Below, piece after piece: positions 6,185 through 10,017 of a stretch of 10,017 nucleotides of DNA. The notes under the pieces were generated by a model, which was not told the DNA's origin, did no database searches, and saw only the letters and a list, made by a program, of their open reading frames with translations. The DNA comes from DIGJ01 sp031553075 (GTDB taxonomy: Bacteria > Bacillota > Clostridia > Lachnospirales > Lachnospiraceae), in the NCBI GenBank assembly GCA_031553075.1, contig JAVBLX010000018.1:1-10017 (forward strand). Reading direction: 5' to 3'. The position numbers and the translations under genes are program-made. The number at the start of each line of letters is the position of its first letter. Position 1 is the first letter of the stretch.

Positions 6185-7666
6185 CTATGCAATAAAGTTA
6201 AGAGGAATCCGCACCGTAAATGTAGTTCCTTCTTTTTCTTTGCTATGAATTTTTATGGCTCCACGATGCATCAGAATGGCACTCTTGGTAATCGATAATC
6301 CCAGTCCGGTGCCTCCCGTTTCTCTGGACCTGGCTTTATCAACCCGATAGAAACGTTCAAAAATTTTACCTTGAACATCCTCTGGTATCCCAACACCAGA
6401 ATCCACTATGGTTATATAGAAAAATTTATGATCTGCATTTAATGAGACTCTTACCCAGCCATCATCATAGTTATATTTAATTGCATTTTCCATTAAATTA
6501 TTTAGCGCAAGAGATAGCTTAACCTCATCCACGTCTGCCATAACCGGACGGAAGCTCTCATAAAGAAGCTCAATATTCCGCTTTTCAGCAATTGGGCGTA
6601 ACCGCTTCAAAAGCTGCTCCACCATATCATTAATATTGACCTGGGTAATATTTAATTCACCCGAAGTCTTGTCCAGCTTTACCAGAGAAAGCAAATCATT
6701 GATAATCCTGTTTTCCCGCTCAATTTCCGCTGCTATATCCACCATGAACTCCCGATACAGTTCAGCCGGAACATCCTCCTGTCCCAATAGAGAATCAGAG
6801 AGAACCTTCATTGAAGTAATCGGGGTCTTCAACTCATGAGATACATTGGATACAAACTCCTGTCTGGTTTCTTCCATGGTTTGAAGCCGGGCCAGAAGAT
6901 GATTAAATGCATCGGTTATTTTCTGTACCTCATCATATCCACCGATGGATACCTGTTCCTCTAAATAGCCATCGGTTGCATGGTCAATCGCCGCCGTCAC
7001 CTTTGCCAAAGGCTTAGACAAAAAGACTGCATACAAATAAGCACAAATGGAAACCACAATGAGAATGGTAATGGATAACACAATACTTTTCTGATATACC
7101 TCTTCATATACTGCAAAAATATTTTTAGTAGAAAAGCTCATGATAATAGTACCTACATTTTCCTTGGTAGCAGAATTTATAATGGGATTTACCAGCTCTA
7201 CATACTCATTTTCGTTATCAATGTATTTACTGGCATTTCCTCTGGAACAGGCTATTACCTGCTCCGAAATAATTGTCTTTCCTTCTTCCAAGCTATAGGT
7301 ATCTTTCAGAATATGTAAATCCTTGTTTACAATTACAATCCTTCCATGGTAGCCCTCTGCTACCTGCATAATCTCCGCATTGGCCTCGGAAATATCCGCA
7401 ACCTCAGTACCATTAAAATAACCAGCGGATACCAACAGATTGGATATGATACTGCTCCTTTCCTGCAACTCACTCACCCGATTGGCAATGGCCTGGGTTT
7501 GATAAGTATTTAGCAGGACAAAGGAAAATACATATACTGGTATCATACCAATTAAGAACATGACAAAAAAAACCTGAAGACGCATGCTCCGAAAAAAACG
7601 GAATCTATCTTTAGCCTTTAAAATAATAACCCACTCCCCACTTCGTATGTACAAATTTTGGTTCAC
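6185..7666 (-). CDS. HAMP-domain sensor histidine kinase
   Basis: A protein of 493 aa if started at GTG 7666. It has a transmembrane segment at about 32-53, an extracytoplasmic sensing region at 54-193, and a second segment at 194-216. HAMP covers about 217-268. The HisKA domain has the phosphoacceptor H277 in SHELKTP. The ATPase has the N box (NNLMENAIKY, 389-398), G1 (DSGVGIP, 422-428) and G2 (GGTGLGLS, 451-458). No PAS domain follows HAMP, unlike WalK of Bacillus. The outer loop looks like a single periplasmic PAS-like (sCache/PDC) fold, but this is a guess. It overlaps the regulator gene by 56 nt with the GTG start. That start has no good ribosome binding site, whereas GGGGAG (7634-7639) lies 6 nt before an ATT at 7625-7627, giving a shorter and more typical N-terminus. 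It should phosphorylate the adjacent regulator. Confidence 0.92.
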   Translation of the reverse strand: MNQNLYIRSGEWVIILKAKDRFRFFRSMRLQVFFVMFLIGMIPVYVFSFVLLNTYQTQAIANRVSELQERSSIISNLLVSAGYFNGTEVADISEANAEIMQVAEGYHGRIVIVNKDLHILKDTYSLEEGKTIISEQVIACSRGNASKYIDNENEYVELVNPIINSATKENVGTIIMSFSTKNIFAVYEEVYQKSIVLSITILIVVSICAYLYAVFLSKPLAKVTAAIDHATDGYLEEQVSIGGYDEVQKITDAFNHLLARLQTMEETRQEFVSNVSHELKTPITSMKVLSDSLLGQEDVPAELYREFMVDIAAEIERENRIINDLLSLVKLDKTSGELNITQVNINDMVEQLLKRLRPIAEKRNIELLYESFRPVMADVDEVKLSLALNNLMENAIKYNYDDGWVRVSLNADHKFFYITIVDSGVGIPEDVQGKIFERFYRVDKARSRETGGTGLGLSITKSAILMHRGAIKIHSKEKEGTTFTVRIPLNFIA

Positions 7667-8300
7667 TTGGATTACTTTCTATTTTTTCACGTAAACGACG
7701 AATATGAACATCTACCGTCCGTACATCGCCCGGATAATCATACTCCCATACCAGATTGAGTAAATTTTCCCGGCTGTAAACCTTATCCGGATTGAACATC
7801 AAAAGCTCCAGTAAATCAAACTCTTTTGCCGTAAGATTGATTTCCTTATCATGAATATATACTCTTCTGCTTTCACAATCTACCTTTAATTCATCAATTT
7901 CAACAATCTTACTTGGCTCCACCTTGGCTTTTTTCCCGTTGCTTCGGCGAATAATTGCCTTAATTCTGGCTTTTACCTCTAAAATATTAAAAGGCTTGGT
8001 AATATAATCATCTGCTCCATATTCCAGTCCCAATATCTTGTCCATGTCATCGCCTTTCGCCGTCAACATAATGATAGGCATATCAGAAAACTCCCGAATC
8101 TGCTGACACACTTCAAAACCAGTAAGCTTCGGCAGCATAATATCCAGAAGAATTACATCATATTCTGTCTTTTTAGCCATTTCCAAGGCTTCTTCTCCAT
8201 CATAAGCACAGTCCACTTCCATCCCATCCTGTTCCAGGCTGAAGCGAATCCCCTTCACAATTAATTTTTCGTCATCTACCACAAGCACTTTCTTGGCCAC
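7611..8300 (-). CDS. OmpR/PhoB-family response regulator, WalR/VicR-like
   Basis: A protein of 229 aa, standard length. The receiver domain (1-120) carries the acidic pair D9/D10, the phosphoacceptor D53 in LLDIMLP, T80 in MLTAKG and K102 in ITKPF. The C-terminal winged helix (about 130-229) includes LTAKEFDLLELL, the recognition-helix region YDYPGDVRTVDVHIRRLREK, and the closing GVGYYF. The YDYPGDVRTVDV stretch closely resembles WalR/VicR, which controls cell-wall metabolism in Firmicutes, but orthology is not proven. The start is GTG with AGGGA 6 nt upstream. The kinase gene overlaps its 3' end, so the two are co-transcribed. I see no convincing promoter directly upstream; the region holds a phased AT-rich array (8339-8498). 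Confidence 0.95.
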   Translation of the reverse strand: MAKKVLVVDDEKLIVKGIRFSLEQDGMEVDCAYDGEEALEMAKKTEYDVILLDIMLPKLTGFEVCQQIREFSDMPIIMLTAKGDDMDKILGLEYGADDYITKPFNILEVKARIKAIIRRSNGKKAKVEPSKIVEIDELKVDCESRRVYIHDKEINLTAKEFDLLELLMFNPDKVYSRENLLNLVWEYDYPGDVRTVDVHIRRLREKIESNPSEPKFVHTKWGVGYYFKG

Positions 8301-8334
8301 TTGCTTTCCCTGCCTTTCCCTCTATTAATATTCC

Positions 8335-8500
8335 TTTTAAATCCGTTTGAATCCATTAGATTTTTTAAATCTCTTTAATTCTCTTCAATTTCTTTTCAAT
8401 TTCTTTTCAATTTCTTTTAAATTTCTTTAAATCTCTTTAATCCTTTAAATCTCTTTAGATCCTTTTAATCGCTTTAAATCCTTTTAATATTCCTTAATCA
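8335..8500. repeat. Helically phased AT-rich degenerate repeat array
   Basis: On the plus strand a motif like tCTTTaAAT recurs with AAT (or GAT) at 8340, 8350, 8368, 8377, 8387, 8398, 8409, 8420, 8430, 8439, 8448, 8458, 8467, 8477, 8486 and 8496. The steps are almost all 9-11 bp, close to one DNA turn. The most regular part (about 8381-8410) has TTCTTTTCAAT in tandem. No ORF spans it, and unit length is not a multiple of three. It fills the comEA-regulator gap. Phased A/T tracts would be expected to curve DNA. Confidence 0.75.
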
Positions 8501-8523
8501 CTTGACAAAACCAAAAGTCGAAA

Positions 8524-9195
8524 TCACTTTACTTTAACCATATCTTTAATTTTATTAAAAACAGCCGTTTTAATTCCCTCTATTTTCATTAAATCCTCAA
8601 TAGAATCAAAACTGCCTTTTGTTTCTCTGTAGTGAATAATACTTTCTGCCTTTGCTTTACCAATTCCACTAAGTGTCATTAGCTGTTCAAGACCCGCTGT
8701 ATTAATATTAATTTTTCCATCGGCTGCTTCTTCTTTTTCCTGCGTTATCTTCTCCTGCTCTTTTGCCGCTTCCGCAGCCTCTTTCCGAGTGAGAACATAA
8801 ATTTGTTCTCCATCCTCCAGCCTTCTGGCCAGATTAAGAGATGCTGTATCCGCTTCCTCGGAAAATCCACCGCAAAGCGCAAGCAAATCAATCAGCCTCT
8901 GCTCTTCCTCCACCTTATATACACCCGGCTTCTCGACAGCACCACAAATATAAACCTGTAGCTTTCCTAAATCACGCTCTCTCTTTTCCTCAGAAGAGGA
9001 TTCCACAAGGGAGCTCTCATCTCCCAGTATCTCTTCCTTTTCAGAAATCAAAAGACTTCCTTCCTGGTTCAAAAACGCAGTTTCTTCCATTCGCAAGCGT
9101 TCTCTCCCCTCTGACACGGTAATAAAATAAAACCCTCCTGCAATACACACAAAGAGAGAAATCGCAATCACAAACCACTTATTATTTTTTATCAT
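8524..9195 (-). CDS. comEA: ComEA-like DNA-binding competence protein
   Basis: A protein of 223 aa, similar in length to Bacillus ComEA. ComEA is a membrane-anchored receptor that binds double-stranded DNA and hands it to the ComEC channel. A single N-terminal membrane anchor (about 8-26) is followed by an acidic, Glu/Ser-rich linker (35-75). An SLBB domain (about 79-136) shows VYICGAVEKPGVY, and a charged, Glu/Lys/Ala-rich, probably helical spacer covers 138-158. A C-terminal helix-hairpin-helix pair (about 161-223) carries ININTAGLEQLMTLSGIGKA and a second LMKIEGI hairpin. The ATG start has AAAGGAG 6 nt upstream and its own promoter. comEC is downstream but separated by the signalling cassette. 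Whether these genes give natural transformation here is unknown. Confidence 0.94.
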   Translation of the reverse strand: MIKNNKWFVIAISLFVCIAGGFYFITVSEGRERLRMEETAFLNQEGSLLISEKEEILGDESSLVESSSEEKRERDLGKLQVYICGAVEKPGVYKVEEEQRLIDLLALCGGFSEEADTASLNLARRLEDGEQIYVLTRKEAAEAAKEQEKITQEKEEAADGKININTAGLEQLMTLSGIGKAKAESIIHYRETKGSFDSIEDLMKIEGIKTAVFNKIKDMVKVK

Positions 9196-9253
9196 ATCTT
9201 AACTCCTTTAGTAAGTAGCCCTCTATACCCAGACAGATTAAGATACTATTTTA

Positions 9254-9282
9254 ATTCTACACAATTAGTCCATTTATTACAA
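9254..9282 (-). promoter_or_regulatory. Sigma-A-like promoter for comEA
   Basis: On the minus strand TTGTAA (9277-9282) and TAGAAT (9254-9259) are separated by 17 nt. The implied start is about 50 nt upstream of the comEA ATG. This supports a transcription unit separate from the ydcZ-like gene, although no terminator is visible between them. Confidence 0.5.
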
Positions 9283-9302
9283 GACAATTTTCATTTTTTT
9301 TC

Positions 9303-9737
9303 CTATTCCCACTTAAACGTAATGAACCCAGCTATAGCAATTGCCACCCCAATAAGTTTTCGCCAAGAAAAGTCCACCTTATCCACGCCCCACATTCCCA
9401 TAAGTTCGATAACATACGCCACCACTAATTGTGCCGTTACAATCAGCATAACTGACTTTGCAGGCCCCAATGCTTCCATACTCTTGACCACTGTATACGT
9501 AATAAATGCGCCAATCACACCACCCAATAGCATATATTTATGGTCGATCCGAAACAATGCCCCAATACTGCTTTCCCTTCCGGTAAAAAACCAGGCGGCA
9601 ATACAGGTGAGCAATGCGGTAAACTGAACAAAGCCAGCGGTCATCCAGATGCTGGTTTCTTTGGTGACACTGGTGTTAAATACTCCTTGAACGCTCATTA
9701 GGGCTCCTGAAATTAATGCGATGATAAATCCCCACAT
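9303..9737 (-). CDS. YdcZ/DUF606 family small membrane protein (DMT superfamily)
   Basis: A protein of 144 aa, the normal size for the YdcZ (DUF606, PF04657) family of putative inner-membrane exporters in the drug/metabolite transporter superfamily. It opens MWGFIIALISGALMSVQGVF, then NTSVTKETSIW, which is typical. Five hydrophobic segments can be seen at about 2-20, 31-52, 68-85, 94-113 and 127-141. Such short proteins may work as homo- or heterodimers; substrates are mostly unknown. The ATG at 9737 is chosen because AAGGAG lies 9 nt upstream and the family-like sequence begins there. The frame stays open for 79 more codons upstream, but that extension is Arg/Ser-rich and comes from the GC-rich leader, so it is probably untranslated. 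No partner transporter gene is in the window. Confidence 0.85.
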   Translation of the reverse strand: MWGFIIALISGALMSVQGVFNTSVTKETSIWMTAGFVQFTALLTCIAAWFFTGRESSIGALFRIDHKYMLLGGVIGAFITYTVVKSMEALGPAKSVMLIVTAQLVVAYVIELMGMWGVDKVDFSWRKLIGVAIAIAGFITFKWE

Positions 9738-9799
9738 AGAAAATATCTCCTTTTTTGGAAAAATGTATATTTCTAGGATTCCACAAATCGGAGAAAATA

Positions 9800-9960
9800 T
9801 ACGGGAAACTTTGTGTTTGGTGGCTGAGGGGACGCTCCTGGATATAGACTTCGAACGCCTGAACCAGCGTCTTTCCAATCCCTCCCAGTGCCCACGCTCC
9901 ACCCACTCCATTGAGCCTCTAGGCGGGGAATTCTCTCGCCTTGCGGCTCCAGAATACCCC
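9800..9960 (-). ncRNA. GC-rich structured leader or repeat-derived RNA upstream of the ydcZ-like gene
   Basis: This stretch is clearly richer in G and C than the rest of the window. It contains several potential stems: GACGCT/AGCGTC (about 9830-9870, with a bulge) and a 36-nt hairpin at 9925-9960. Both strands happen to carry open frames, but none resembles a known protein to me. It lies just upstream of the ydcZ-like gene on the transcribed strand, so a cis-regulatory leader is possible. It could equally be part of a dispersed repeat. I recognise no known riboswitch class. Confidence 0.3.
9925..9960. repeat. Imperfect 10-bp hairpin with inner GCC-GCAA-GGC stem
   Basis: GGGGAATTCT (9925-9934) pairs with AGAATACCCC (9951-9960) at 9 of 10 positions. 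Inside, on the minus strand, GCC and GGC pair around a GCAA tetraloop. It is directly adjacent to the next hairpin. Confidence 0.65.
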
Positions 9961-9990
9961 AACTGAAATTCCATTTTAGGAATTTCAGTT
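9961..9990. repeat. Perfect 12-bp inverted repeat
   Basis: AACTGAAATTCC (9961-9972) and GGAATTTCAGTT (9979-9990) are exact reverse complements around a 6-nt loop. On the plus strand TTTATCT follows, too weak for a clear terminator. It may be the boundary of the GC-rich element or a bidirectional terminator. Confidence 0.7.
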
Positions 9991-10017
9991 TATCTCAATT
10001 CCGTTTCGCTAAGGCAC

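Noticed and set aside
8321..8360. Promoter directly upstream of the response regulator
   Set aside because: TCTAAT-like -10 candidates occur, but none has a -35 at 16-18 nt. The AT-rich array makes chance matches likely.
8496..8529. Possible terminator after comEA
   Set aside because: There is only a repeated AAGTGATT and a short imperfect stem, with no stable hairpin followed by a T-run, so comEA readthrough into the next operon cannot be excluded.
9721..9966. 81-codon plus-strand frame ending in the GC-rich block
   Set aside because: It overlaps the start of the ydcZ-like gene on the other strand, has no recognisable domain, and is explained by GC-rich composition.
9738..9974. In-frame N-terminal extension of the ydcZ-like gene by 79 codons
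   Set aside because: The extension is Arg- and Ser-rich and unlike the family. The family-type start with AAGGAG lies at 9737.

Overview
The window looks like a chromosomal segment of a low-GC Firmicute, most likely a Lachnospiraceae-type clostridium (clostridial cluster XIVa). The grounds are moderate AT richness, strong AGGAGG-type ribosome binding sites, a VicR/WalR-like response regulator next to a histidine kinase and a GerMN lipoprotein, and comEA, comEC and holA in one neighbourhood. The genus cannot be fixed from the sequence alone. Every gene I can support lies on the minus strand, so transcription runs from high to low coordinates.

Reading in transcription order. (1) 9303-10017: a small YdcZ/DUF606 membrane protein, preceded by an unusually GC-rich, hairpin-rich leader and the edge of what looks like a dispersed repeat. 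(2) 8524-9195: comEA, a membrane-anchored DNA receptor, with its own sigma-A-like promoter. (3) 8335-8500: a non-coding, AT-rich array whose short motif recurs about every 10 bp. (4) 5203-8300: a response regulator, a sensor kinase and a two-domain GerMN lipoprotein, tightly packed. (5) comEC, the DNA-uptake channel/nuclease protein, whose ribosome binding site overlaps the lipoprotein stop, so items 4 and 5 probably form one operon. (6) 1781-2740: an aldo/keto reductase with a GTG start and a MerR-type promoter. It separates comEC from holA. (7) 1617-1776: a compact element with terminal inverted repeats, flanking direct repeats and three internal hairpins. (8) holA, the DNA polymerase III delta subunit. 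(9) tRNA-Ser(CGA) and its terminator. (10) A promoter driving a 31-codon remnant of an HTH gene, then a PAS-domain protein that runs off the window.

The comEA/comEC/holA set recalls the Bacillus comE locus followed by the delta-subunit gene. Here it is interrupted twice: by the signalling cassette between comEA and comEC, and by the aldo/keto reductase plus repeat element between comEC and holA. The regulator-kinase-GerMN lipoprotein order resembles the actinobacterial mtrA-mtrB-lpqB cluster. That suggests, without proving it, that the lipoprotein modulates the kinase at the cell surface. I see no phage, CRISPR array, complete insertion sequence or rRNA. The least ordinary features are the helically phased array, the MITE-like element, the apparent lack of a usual start codon in comEC, and the structured GC-rich leader.
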